Below are positions 1 through 7,297 of a stretch of DNA of 46,770 bases, piece by piece. The stretch spans positions 1 to 46,770 of the forward strand of contig DAHUYE010000074.1 of the NCBI GenBank assembly GCA_027315345.1, written 5' to 3'. Numbering within the stretch: the first letter of the stretch is position 1; each line of letters opens with the position of its first letter. The position numbers and the translations under genes are program-made. The notes under the pieces are model-generated. The model was not told the origin of the DNA. It saw only the letters and a list, made by a program, of their open reading frames with translations, and ran no database searches. Source of the DNA: Actinomycetota bacterium (GTDB lineage Bacteria > Actinomycetota > Acidimicrobiia > Acidimicrobiales > JAJPHE01).

Positions 1-223
1 GGTCGCGCAGGCTGCGCACCACCGGCAGGCCGAACGCGCCGCCGGCCTTCGGGTGGACGGCGGTCAGCGGGCCCTGGAAGCCGGCGGTCCGGCAGCTCGC
101 CACGATGAGCCGGGCCCAGCCGGAGTTGTCCGACGCGCCGACCAGCGCGATGCTGCGCGGGGCGAAGAACTCGCGCAGCCGCTGCGCGGTGACAAGCTCG
201 CGGGCGGACCGGCCCTGGGTCAT
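1..223 (-). CDS. Acyl-CoA synthetase, NDP-forming type, N-terminal fragment
   Basis: The gene runs off the left edge, so only the first 74 residues are visible. The start ATG overlaps the stop of the upstream acyl-CoA dehydrogenase gene (ATGA, 220-223), which implies translational coupling. Residues about 14-74 read as the start of a CoA-binding Rossmann domain: the segment FFAPRSIALVGASD is the usual opening of the ADP/GDP-forming acetyl-CoA synthetase family, with the glycine-containing nucleotide loop after the first strand. Members of this family interconvert an acyl-CoA and the free acid with NDP phosphorylation; some homologues instead are acyltransferase or regulatory proteins. Coupling to an acyl-CoA dehydrogenase suggests a role in acyl-CoA metabolism. 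The catalytic histidine and ATP-grasp domains would lie outside the window, so activity cannot be judged. Confidence 0.8.
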   Translation of the reverse strand, partial: MTQGRSARELVTAQRLREFFAPRSIALVGASDNSGWARLIVASCRTAGFQGPLTAVHPKAGGAFGLPVVRSLRD

Positions 224-1431
224 GAGCGGCGCGGACCCTTTGGCTCCTTGGGCAGGCCGAGGGCGCGTTCGCCGATGATGTTGCGCTGGATCTCGCTGGT
301 GCCCGAGTAGATCGTGCCGGCCCGGCTGCTCAGGAACACGTTCTGCCACTTGCTGACCTGATAGCCGTCGCCGTCCGGTCGCAGCAGGCCGTCCGCGCCC
401 TCGATGCTGATCGCGATCTCCCCGAGGCGCTTGTGGTACTCGCTCCAGAAGAGCTTCGCGACCGAGGCCTCCGGGCCCGGCGGGCGGCCCGCGGCCACCC
501 GCGCCAGCGTGCGCAGTCCGCTGTACCGCATGAGCTCGACCTGGGTGTAGGCCCAGGCGAGCTGCTGCCGGACCAGCGGGTCGGCAGTCTTGCCCCGCTT
601 GCGCGCCGTCTCCACCAGGTCCCAGAACTCGCGCTCGAACCCCAGGTGCGCGACCGTGGCCTGCCCGCCGCGCTCGTGGCCGAGTGTGGTCATGGCGACC
701 CGCCAGCCGTTGTTCAGCCCGCCGATCACGTTGAACAGCGGCGCCCGGGCCCCTTCGATGAACTCCTGGCAGAAGCCGGAGGCGCCGCTGGGCTGGCGCA
801 GCGGGCGCATCTCGATGCCGTTGTCCTTGAGGGGCGCCAGGACGTAGGAGAGGCCCCGGTGCTTCGGCACGTCAGGGTCGGTCCGGCACAGGATGAAGAT
901 CATGTTGGCCAGGTGGGCTCCGGAGGTCCAGACCTTGGATCCGTGGATGACTACCTCGTCACCGTCGACCACGGCGCGGGTCTCCACCCCGCCCAGGTCG
1001 GAGCCGTGGTCCGGCTCGGAGAAACCCTGGCAGTAACGGTCCTGGCCCGAGATGATGCGGGGCAGGAAGTGGGCCTTCTGCTCCTCGCTGCCGTGGACGA
1101 TTATGGACGGGCCGACTAGCGACTCGCCCATCCCCCTGGTCACCCGGGGAACCCCGGCCCGGGCGAACTCCTCGTTGAGGATGGCCATGTGCACGCCGGT
1201 CAGCCCTCGTCCGCCCACCGACTCCGGCCAATGGGGACATATCAGCCTGGCCTCCAGCAACCGCTGGCTCCAGGTCTCATAGGCCTCCGCCGCCTTACCG
1301 GTGAGGCCGGCCGTGCCCATGTACATGGCCCGTTCGTCCAGGTCCTCCAGACCGTCGGGGCGGTTGGCCTCGATCCAGTCGCTCATCTCGCCGCGGAAGG
1401 CTTCGTATTCCGGGCCCAGGTCGAGCTTCAT
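220..1431 (-). CDS. Acyl-CoA dehydrogenase
   Basis: A full-length protein (403 residues) of the FAD-dependent acyl-CoA dehydrogenase family, which introduces the alpha,beta double bond into acyl-CoA thioesters. The N-terminal helical domain, the middle beta domain with YCQGFSEPDHGSDL and KVWTSGAH, and the C-terminal helical domain ending in SGTSEIQRNIIGERALGLP are all present. At the position where medium-chain enzymes carry the catalytic glutamate (EGTSE) this protein has serine, about residue 376, as is common in the actinobacterial FadE group; the base must then be elsewhere or supplied by a partner. An AGGGGG Shine-Dalgarno sequence 6 bases upstream favours the ATG at 1431 over the GTG at 1434. 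The 3' end overlaps the acyl-CoA synthetase gene by 4 bases. Substrate is unknown. Confidence 0.93.
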   Translation of the reverse strand: MKLDLGPEYEAFRGEMSDWIEANRPDGLEDLDERAMYMGTAGLTGKAAEAYETWSQRLLEARLICPHWPESVGGRGLTGVHMAILNEEFARAGVPRVTRGMGESLVGPSIIVHGSEEQKAHFLPRIISGQDRYCQGFSEPDHGSDLGGVETRAVVDGDEVVIHGSKVWTSGAHLANMIFILCRTDPDVPKHRGLSYVLAPLKDNGIEMRPLRQPSGASGFCQEFIEGARAPLFNVIGGLNNGWRVAMTTLGHERGGQATVAHLGFEREFWDLVETARKRGKTADPLVRQQLAWAYTQVELMRYSGLRTLARVAAGRPPGPEASVAKLFWSEYHKRLGEIAISIEGADGLLRPDGDGYQVSKWQNVFLSSRAGTIYSGTSEIQRNIIGERALGLPKEPKGPRRS

Positions 1432-1498
1432 CACGTTCCCCCTAACCGGCCGGCCCTCGGGCCAACTCCGGACGGCATGGTAGTCCCCGGCCGTTAAT

Positions 1499-1504
1499 TA
1501 CTCT
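1499..1504 (+). promoter_or_regulatory. -10-like element TACTCT
   Basis: TACTCT lies 8 bases before the ATG of the SRAP gene at 1513. This fits an actinobacterial -10 hexamer giving a transcript with an almost absent leader. No Shine-Dalgarno sequence is seen before this ATG, which agrees with the idea. Confidence 0.45.
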
Positions 1505-1512
1505 GGTCTGAG

Positions 1513-2241
1513 ATGTGCGGCAGATTCGCAGCCTTCAGCCCCACCGGTGACCTGCTCGAGCGTTTCGGCGCCACCGCCGTCGACGGGGTCACCGATCACG
1601 TCCCATCCTGGAACGTCGCTCCCAGCCTCGAGGTCCGCGCCGTGGTGGAGCGGAGCAGTCAGGGTCGGCTGCTGGCCGGTCTGCGCTGGGGTCTCCTGCC
1701 TCATTGGGCCGAAGACCGCAGCGTGGCCAACCGGCTGACTGCCGCCCGGGCCGAGACGGCGGCTGCCCGGCCGGCCTTCCGCCAGGCCCTCTCACGCCGC
1801 CGGGCCATCGTCCCGGCCGATGGGTTCTACGAGTGGAAGCGGGTGGCCGACGGCACCAGGCGAGGGGGGCGTCAGCCGTTCTGGTTCACCCGCCGGGATG
1901 GGGATGTGGTGGCTCTCGGCGCCCTGTGGGAGACCTGGCGCCATCCCGACGGGGGTTTGGTGCGAACCGTCTGTCTCCTGACTACCGCCGCCAACTCCGA
2001 CCTCGAAGGTGTCCATGACCGCATGCCGCTCATCCTGGAGCCGGACGAGTGGGATCAGTGGCTGGACCCCGGGCAGCGGGATACGGCTGCGTTGGCGCCC
2101 CTGATGATCCCCCGGGACCAACCCCGTCTGCAGCGGCATCCCGTCAACGCCCGGGTCAACAAGGCCGAGAGCGACGGACCCGAACTGATCGAGCCGCTGA
2201 CAACGGGGGCGGAAGGCCCCGTCACTTTGCCTGGAGGCTGA
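1513..2241 (+). CDS. SOS response-associated peptidase (SRAP, YedK/HMCES family)
   Basis: The 242-residue protein begins MCGRF, the hallmark of the SRAP family, in which Met1 is removed and Cys2 forms a covalent thiazolidine crosslink with abasic sites in single-stranded DNA, protecting them from cleavage. The other family motifs are visible: Asn73 in VANRL, Glu107 in GFYEWKR and His168 in VHDRMPLIL, which form the active site. Length matches the family. The ATG at 1513 must be the start because Cys2 has to follow it. The gene is divergent from the acyl-CoA dehydrogenase gene, and no lexA-like box was recognised upstream. A cytoplasmic DNA repair function is well supported by the family. Confidence 0.95.
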   Translation: MCGRFAAFSPTGDLLERFGATAVDGVTDHVPSWNVAPSLEVRAVVERSSQGRLLAGLRWGLLPHWAEDRSVANRLTAARAETAAARPAFRQALSRRRAIVPADGFYEWKRVADGTRRGGRQPFWFTRRDGDVVALGALWETWRHPDGGLVRTVCLLTTAANSDLEGVHDRMPLILEPDEWDQWLDPGQRDTAALAPLMIPRDQPRLQRHPVNARVNKAESDGPELIEPLTTGAEGPVTLPGG

Positions 2242-2324
2242 TGAAGAGGTCGTAGGTTGTCTAGAGCCAGCCCCAGGTATCTCACAGGAACCCCACAGGC
2301 GGAAGGTGTTGGATCGTCCCTGCC

Positions 2325-3779
2325 ATGAATGACAGCCCCGATCGAGACGACGCCTACGCCGGCCCGGCCCCGACAGGGTGGGCCTATCCGGCCGACTGGG
2401 CCACCTTCCCCGCTCCGCCCCCGCCGCCGCCCCCCCCGAACACGCTTTGGCGACGGTTCCCGGCCGCCGCCGCCGCCGGCCTGTTGCTGGTGGTGGCCGC
2501 CGTCGGCTTCGGCGCCGGCCACCTGGCCTGGCCGGTCAGCACTTCACCCACGTCCGCCTCCGGCCCGACGGGCGCAGGTGGCTCGACCAGCCCGGGCGAA
2601 CCGTTCGGCGGCGGAGGCACCGGCGCCGGGGGACCCGGCTTCGGAGGCCGCTTTTTCGGCCAGAACCCACTCGGAGGCTCCTCCTCGGGCACCCTGCCGG
2701 AGGGCAGTGGGGGCCCGTCGGACGTCTCGGCCATTGCCGCCAAGGTCGCCCCCGGCCTGGTCGATGTGAACTCCACCTTCGCCTATCAGCAGGCCGAGGG
2801 AGCGGGCACGGGCATAGTCCTCACCTCCACGGGTGAGGTGCTCACCAACAACCACGTCATCGACGGAGCCACCAAGATCAGCGTCACCGACGTCGGTAAC
2901 GGCAAGACCTACAGCGCCAAAGTGGTGGGGTATGACCCCTCCCAGGACATTGCCGTGCTGCAGCTTTCCGGAGCCTCGGGACTGACCACGGCCAAGCTGG
3001 GGAACTCATCCAAGGTGTCGGTGGGACAGGCCGTGGTGGCTCTCGGCAACGCCGGCGGGTCGGGAGGAACCCCGACCAGTGCGGGTGGTTCCATCACCGC
3101 CCTCAATCAGGCCATCGACGCCGGGGATCAGCTGGATGGGACGGTTGAGCAGCTGACCGGCCTGATCCAGGTCAACGCCGACGTCCAGTCGGGCGACTCC
3201 GGCGGCTCGCTGGTGGACACCACCGGCGCCGTCATCGGCATGGACACCGCAGCTACCCAGCAGTTCGCCTTTGCCAACTCCAGCGGTCAGGGCTACGCCA
3301 TCCCCATCAACGAGGCGGCGGCCGTGGCCAGGCAGATCGAGTCCGGGCACGGCAGCGCCACCGTCCATGTCGGTGACACCGCCTTCCTGGGCCTGCTCAT
3401 CCAGCCCAGCAACTCCAACGGCGCCGGCGCCAACGCCGGCGGCGGAGGCTTCGGAAGCGGTGGAGGCTTCGGAAGCGGTGGAGACTTCGGAAGCGGCGGG
3501 GCCTTCGGGAACGGAGGCTCGAGCGGCAACGGTAACGGCAGTTCCGCCTCGGGCGCCGATGTCAGCGGCGTGGTCAGCGGCGGGGCGGCGGCCAAGGCGG
3601 GCATAGTCGGCGGGGATGTCATCACCTCGCTGGGAGGCCACACCGTCACCTCGTCCTCGTCCCTGAGCGCCCTCATGGTCACCCACCACCCGGGGGACAA
3701 GGTCAGCATCGGATGGATCGACTCGTCCGGGGCCGCCCACACGGCCACGGTGACCCTGGGCAGCGGTCCTCCCAGTTAG
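2325..3779 (+). CDS. Membrane-anchored HtrA-like serine protease with C-terminal PDZ domain
   Basis: A 484-residue S1C protease. Residues 1-42 are a Pro-rich cytoplasmic tail, 46-68 a membrane anchor, 70-130 a Gly/Ser/Pro linker, and about 135-340 the trypsin-like domain. The triad is visible: His177 in TNNHVID, Asp208 in DPSQDIAVL and Ser292 in SGDSGGS. Residues 364-410 form a glycine-rich linker made of tandem repeats, followed by a PDZ domain (about 410-480) with the usual AAKAGIVGGDVI segment. The family degrades or chaperones misfolded proteins outside the membrane. No Shine-Dalgarno sequence is seen before the ATG at 2325. The Pro-rich tail followed by anchor, protease and PDZ is the common actinobacterial PepD/HtrA layout; the repetitive linker between protease and PDZ is unusually long. 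Confidence 0.92.
   Translation: MNDSPDRDDAYAGPAPTGWAYPADWATFPAPPPPPPPPNTLWRRFPAAAAAGLLLVVAAVGFGAGHLAWPVSTSPTSASGPTGAGGSTSPGEPFGGGGTGAGGPGFGGRFFGQNPLGGSSSGTLPEGSGGPSDVSAIAAKVAPGLVDVNSTFAYQQAEGAGTGIVLTSTGEVLTNNHVIDGATKISVTDVGNGKTYSAKVVGYDPSQDIAVLQLSGASGLTTAKLGNSSKVSVGQAVVALGNAGGSGGTPTSAGGSITALNQAIDAGDQLDGTVEQLTGLIQVNADVQSGDSGGSLVDTTGAVIGMDTAATQQFAFANSSGQGYAIPINEAAAVARQIESGHGSATVHVGDTAFLGLLIQPSNSNGAGANAGGGGFGSGGGFGSGGDFGSGGAFGNGGSSGNGNGSSASGADVSGVVSGGAAAKAGIVGGDVITSLGGHTVTSSSSLSALMVTHHPGDKVSIGWIDSSGAAHTATVTLGSGPPS
3444..3515 (+). repeat. Tandem 18-base repeat encoding Gly-rich linker
   Basis: About four copies of GGAGGCTTCGGAAGCGGT in tandem (units start at 3444, 3462, 3480 and a diverged unit at 3498). 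They encode GGFGSG units in the linker between the protease and PDZ domains of the HtrA-like protein. Copy number is likely to vary between strains by slippage. Confidence 0.85.
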
Positions 3780-3788
3780 GGGCACTAG

Positions 3789-3803
3789 CCGGGATCAGCC
3801 CGG
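3789..3803. terminator. Weak hairpin between convergent genes
   Basis: CCGGG-ATCAG-CCCGG forms a 5-bp stem in the 62-base gap between the convergent HtrA-like and CHAP-like genes. There is no T-run, so intrinsic termination would be weak; the position is the only other support. Confidence 0.25.
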
Positions 3804-3841
3804 GGTGGTCGCCCGGCCCGATGACTCCGGGGCCGGTCGGA

Positions 3842-5254
3842 TCAGGGCTGGACGAAGGCGTAGATGCCGAAGCCGTTGTAGCCGGCTGACTGGGAGGGAA
3901 GGAACGGCCCGTTCACCACCACTGCGTAATGCCCGGCCGGTTCGGGCCCGGCGTCACCCTCCACCGTGTCGATGGCGCCGTCGGGCCATACCTGGGCCAC
4001 GATCCCCATGTGCACCGAACTGGCGGTGGACTGCGGGCCGCTTCCGTACATGACGCCGTCGCCCGGAACCGGCCGGCCGCCGGGGGGCAGGACCTGGGCA
4101 TTGGCGGCGGCCCAGTCGTAGACGTAGCCGGTGAAGGCGTAGTCGGGTATCCCGATGCCCACCTGGTTCCATACCCAGGTGGCGAACAGGGAGCACCAGT
4201 CCTCACAGGGACCGTAGGGGTTGCACTCATAGCCCGTGTCGGGGTCGGGGCCGATCTGGGATGCCGCCACCGAAACAGCTCGCCCCCCGGCCGGAAAGAC
4301 GGACGGGTCCGGACCGGGGTTGGAGAAGACATTGTCCGCTTCATCCTGTCTGAGCAGCCAGTAGCCGCCTCCATCCGGCGTGGTCGCCATGGCCACGGTG
4401 GGGGAGAACGGAGGCGGATTGGGATCCGGCCCCTCGAAGGGGGCGTCCCCGAAGGTCAGGACCCCTCCGGTAGCCGCCACCATCCAGTAGCCCCCGCCAT
4501 CAGGGGTCGGAGCCATTCCGGTGACGCCGGCGCCGATGTTGGCGCCGGCCGCCGATCCGAAGAACCCGGCGTCACCGAAGGTGAACATCCCTCCGTCGCC
4601 TGCCACCAGCCAATAGCCCTGACCATCGGAGGTGGCGGCCATCCCGGTTACCGGGGAGGCGAGGTGCTGGGCCCCCATGGACCCGAGGAAGGTGGCGTCC
4701 CCGAACGTGAAGACCCCGCCGTCCGCCCCCACCAGCCAGTAGCCCCGGCCATCGGGCGTGGGGGCCATACCCACGATCGGTGCGCTCAGGGGACCGCTGC
4801 CCAGCGAGCCATAGAAGCCGGCGTCCCCGAAGGTGAAGACGCCTCCGTCCATGGCTACCAACCAGTAACCGGCCCCGTCCGGGGTGGTGGCAATACCGAC
4901 AATCGGTGCGAACAGCCGCACCGCTCCGAGCGACCCGTAGAAGCCGGCATCACCGTAGGTAAGTACCCCGCCGTCGGACGCCGCCACCCGGTACCCCCCT
5001 CCTCCGGGCATGGCCGAGATACCTACCACCGGGGCGGAGAGTTGCTCGCTTCCGAAGCCGCCCAGGGCGGGGGCATCACCGTAGGCATCGACGCCCTGGG
5101 TACCGAAGCCCGTATGAGGCCGTGCGGACGCGGCGTTGGTCCCTTTTGGGGTCGGCGTCGCGGCTGAGGCGCTGACCACCGGGACCCCGCCAGCCACCAG
5201 AAAGGCCGCCGTCGCCATCATCAACCGGGCCCCCGCCACTGGCTTACGCGACAC
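3842..5254 (-). CDS. Secreted repeat protein with C-terminal CHAP-like amidase domain
   Basis: About 470 residues. A Sec signal peptide follows the chosen GTG start (GAAGG sits 7 bases upstream); in-frame ATGs at 5293, 5302 and 5344 are alternatives but would put up to 30 residues before the signal. Residues about 55-305 hold six or seven repeats of about 42 residues built on the pattern PxVGMAxTPDGxGYWLV followed by DGGVFTFGDAxFxGS, which looks like a beta-propeller. The C-terminal 140 residues resemble a CHAP (cysteine, histidine-dependent amidohydrolase) domain: Cys354 in EDWCSLFATW, PGDGVMY and His415 in VHMGIV, with Glu432 as a possible third residue. Family knowledge suggests peptidoglycan cleavage; the repeat part may bind the wall or protect the active site. 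Substrate is not known. Confidence 0.75.
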   Translation of the reverse strand: MSRKPVAGARLMMATAAFLVAGGVPVVSASAATPTPKGTNAASARPHTGFGTQGVDAYGDAPALGGFGSEQLSAPVVGISAMPGGGGYRVAASDGGVLTYGDAGFYGSLGAVRLFAPIVGIATTPDGAGYWLVAMDGGVFTFGDAGFYGSLGSGPLSAPIVGMAPTPDGRGYWLVGADGGVFTFGDATFLGSMGAQHLASPVTGMAATSDGQGYWLVAGDGGMFTFGDAGFFGSAAGANIGAGVTGMAPTPDGGGYWMVAATGGVLTFGDAPFEGPDPNPPPFSPTVAMATTPDGGGYWLLRQDEADNVFSNPGPDPSVFPAGGRAVSVAASQIGPDPDTGYECNPYGPCEDWCSLFATWVWNQVGIGIPDYAFTGYVYDWAAANAQVLPPGGRPVPGDGVMYGSGPQSTASSVHMGIVAQVWPDGAIDTVEGDAGPEPAGHYAVVVNGPFLPSQSAGYNGFGIYAFVQP

Positions 5255-5487
5255 TTTGCGACCTTCCGCCGAGGGACCCCGATGTAGGCGCATCGTAGGC
5301 ATATGATCCGATTCGTCAGGGGGGCTTGCGTCCGTCCGTGACATAGGGCACAGTCTCGGGACGCCGTTCCGACATTGTGACCGGCGGTTCCGCGGAGCGC
5401 GCGGGAGGTGGGTGACCGGCCCGTTTGGGGGGGACCGGGTTGCTCCCCGCCCCAACGCTGCGTCTATCCAATCGGCGAGAACATCGA

Positions 5488-5501
5488 CCGTCCTCGGACG
5501 G
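5488..5501. promoter_or_regulatory. Inverted repeat CCGTCC-TC-GGACGG upstream of transport operon
   Basis: A perfect 6-bp inverted repeat with a 2-base centre lies 17 bases before the GTG start of the first substrate-binding protein. It could be an operator or a hairpin in the mRNA leader just upstream of the GAGGAG ribosome binding site. The 265-base divergent region 5255-5518 otherwise holds only GC-rich sequence in which no known riboswitch was recognised. Confidence 0.4.
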
Positions 5502-5518
5502 CGAGTGAGGAGCAGCGA

Positions 5519-7297
5519 GTGCTGAGAATCCGGGAGCCCGGCCGTAGCGCCGTGTCATCCACAGTCAGGGGAGCCAGCCGCCGGAAAAGCGGTTGGGTCA
5601 GAACGGTGGTTGCCGTTGGTGCGGTAACCCTGCTGGCCGCCGCCTGCGGCAGTAGTAACAAGAGCTCTACCAGCACCTCCAGTGGCAGTTCGGGCTCCTC
5701 GGGATCGAACGCCCTCACCTTGACCAACGGCTCGACGGGCAAGGGAGTTGCCGGTGAGGGTCCCTATCCCTGGAAGTACCCGGCCTCGGGCAGCGTCACC
5801 TTGGGCAGCGGGACCACCATCGGGGGCACCGCCTGCACGCCGAGCACACCGCAGTTCGACTCTCCGTACGCCGACCCCTGCGTGGCCAAGTTCACCGGCA
5901 GCAACGGCGGGGCCACCTATAACGGCGTGACGGCTAACACCATCACCATCTCCCGGCGTGAGTTCCCCGAGACGGCCAACGGCCAGGAGATAGCCGCCCA
6001 AGCCAAGAACGAGGGCTACGCCCTGCCCCAGGTCACCGACCAGGTCATGCAGACCTTCGTCAACTACTTCAACAGTGCCTACGACCTATACGGCCGCAAG
6101 GTCGTGATCCAGCCGGTGGCTTCGACCAGCAACTACACGGCCGAGCTGTTGAACACCAACCAGGCCCAGGCCTGCGCCGACGCGGACAAGATTGCCAACC
6201 AGGTGCACGCCTTCGGGGACATCGGCATCGGTGAGGACTTCCAGGGAGGAGGCACCAGCGTCTTCGCCCAGTGTGCCGCCCAGCAGAAGATGATGGTCTT
6301 CGATGCCGCCGCTTACTTCAACGAGGGCTTCTACCAGCAGAACAACCCCTATATATGGGGAATAGCCCAGGACTGCACCCGGATTGCCAACAACTCGGCC
6401 GAGGCCTATTCCAAGCTGCTGGCGGGCAAGCCGGCCAACTATGCCGGTGATGCCAGCCTGAGGACCCAGACCCGCAAGTTCGGTATCTACGTGCCGAACC
6501 TGCCCGCCTACACGTCCTGCACGACCCAGTCCCAGCAGGAGATGGAGCAGCTCTACCACATTCCGGCCAGCGCGGTCAGCACCGAGTTCACCTATGGCCT
6601 GGACATCTCCACCTTCCAGCAGTCGGCCCAGCAGGCCATCGTGCAGTTCAAGGCCGCCGGTGTCACCACCATCATCACCGCCTGCGACTCGTTCTCGCTG
6701 GCCCTGCTGACCAAGGCCGCCGCCGCCCAGAACTACCACCCCGAGTGGTTGCTCAACGGCGTGGCCGGGGATGACACCGACTCGGTGGCCCAGACCTACG
6801 ACCCGAGCGAGGTGACCGGACACCTCTTCGGACTGTCCGAGGCCAGCCCTCAAACCCAGATCTTCGGGCCCTCCTCTCTGGCCGGCCAGCTGTACCAGAA
6901 GCTGACGGGGCACCAGATCCCGGCCGGCACCGACGGCTACTACTCCGACCTGGTGTGGATGTTCGATGCTCTACAGGCGGCCGGTCCCGACCTCACCCCC
7001 CAGAACGTGGCCAGGGGTGTTCACGCCCTGCCCGCCTTGGGGGCGCCCAACTACACCTTCGGTAAGTGGGACCTGAGTACCAATCCTGAAGGCAAGGTCG
7101 GCTACGGGGACCACACCCTCATCTCCGACGCCCGCTTCATCTACTGGAACGGAAACGGGACCTCCCAGGACAACGGCCAGAAGGGCACCTACGTGCCGGT
7201 CTTCAGCGGGCAGCGCTTCGGCATCGGCCAGTGGCCGACAAAGTTGCCACCCCTGTTCACCGTCTCGGGCAGCCAAGACGCGTCGTGTAGCTGCTGA
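5519..7297 (+). CDS. ABC transporter substrate-binding lipoprotein (branched-chain amino acid type)
   Basis: A 592-residue lipoprotein. The GTG at 5519 is chosen because GAGGAG lies 5 bases upstream and a short basic region, hydrophobic stretch and lipobox LAAAC (Cys43) follow. A Ser/Gly/Thr-rich tether leads into a mature part with the periplasmic binding protein type 1 fold used by LivJ/LivK proteins; recognisable pieces are ITISRREFPETANGQEI near the start and VTTIITACDSFSLALLTKAA in the second lobe. It is clearly longer than the usual 370-420 residues. Its stop overlaps the start of the fused permease (TGATG), so it is the first gene of a coupled operon. The ligand cannot be told from sequence: members of the family bind amino acids, amides, urea or aromatic acids. 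Confidence 0.85.
   Translation: MLRIREPGRSAVSSTVRGASRRKSGWVRTVVAVGAVTLLAAACGSSNKSSTSTSSGSSGSSGSNALTLTNGSTGKGVAGEGPYPWKYPASGSVTLGSGTTIGGTACTPSTPQFDSPYADPCVAKFTGSNGGATYNGVTANTITISRREFPETANGQEIAAQAKNEGYALPQVTDQVMQTFVNYFNSAYDLYGRKVVIQPVASTSNYTAELLNTNQAQACADADKIANQVHAFGDIGIGEDFQGGGTSVFAQCAAQQKMMVFDAAAYFNEGFYQQNNPYIWGIAQDCTRIANNSAEAYSKLLAGKPANYAGDASLRTQTRKFGIYVPNLPAYTSCTTQSQQEMEQLYHIPASAVSTEFTYGLDISTFQQSAQQAIVQFKAAGVTTIITACDSFSLALLTKAAAAQNYHPEWLLNGVAGDDTDSVAQTYDPSEVTGHLFGLSEASPQTQIFGPSSLAGQLYQKLTGHQIPAGTDGYYSDLVWMFDALQAAGPDLTPQNVARGVHALPALGAPNYTFGKWDLSTNPEGKVGYGDHTLISDARFIYWNGNGTSQDNGQKGTYVPVFSGQRFGIGQWPTKLPPLFTVSGSQDASCSC

Noticed and set aside
3929-5167. Plus-strand open frame of 412 codons opposite the repeat/CHAP gene
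   Set aside because: It mirrors the codon repeats of the real gene and has no domain or signal.
5255-5518. Possible tRNA or c-di-AMP riboswitch upstream of the CHAP-like gene
   Set aside because: A GATTGGATAGACGCAGCG segment looks tRNA-like, but no acceptor stem or T-loop can be formed, and the conserved GGGUGAAUC and other ydaO blocks are missing.
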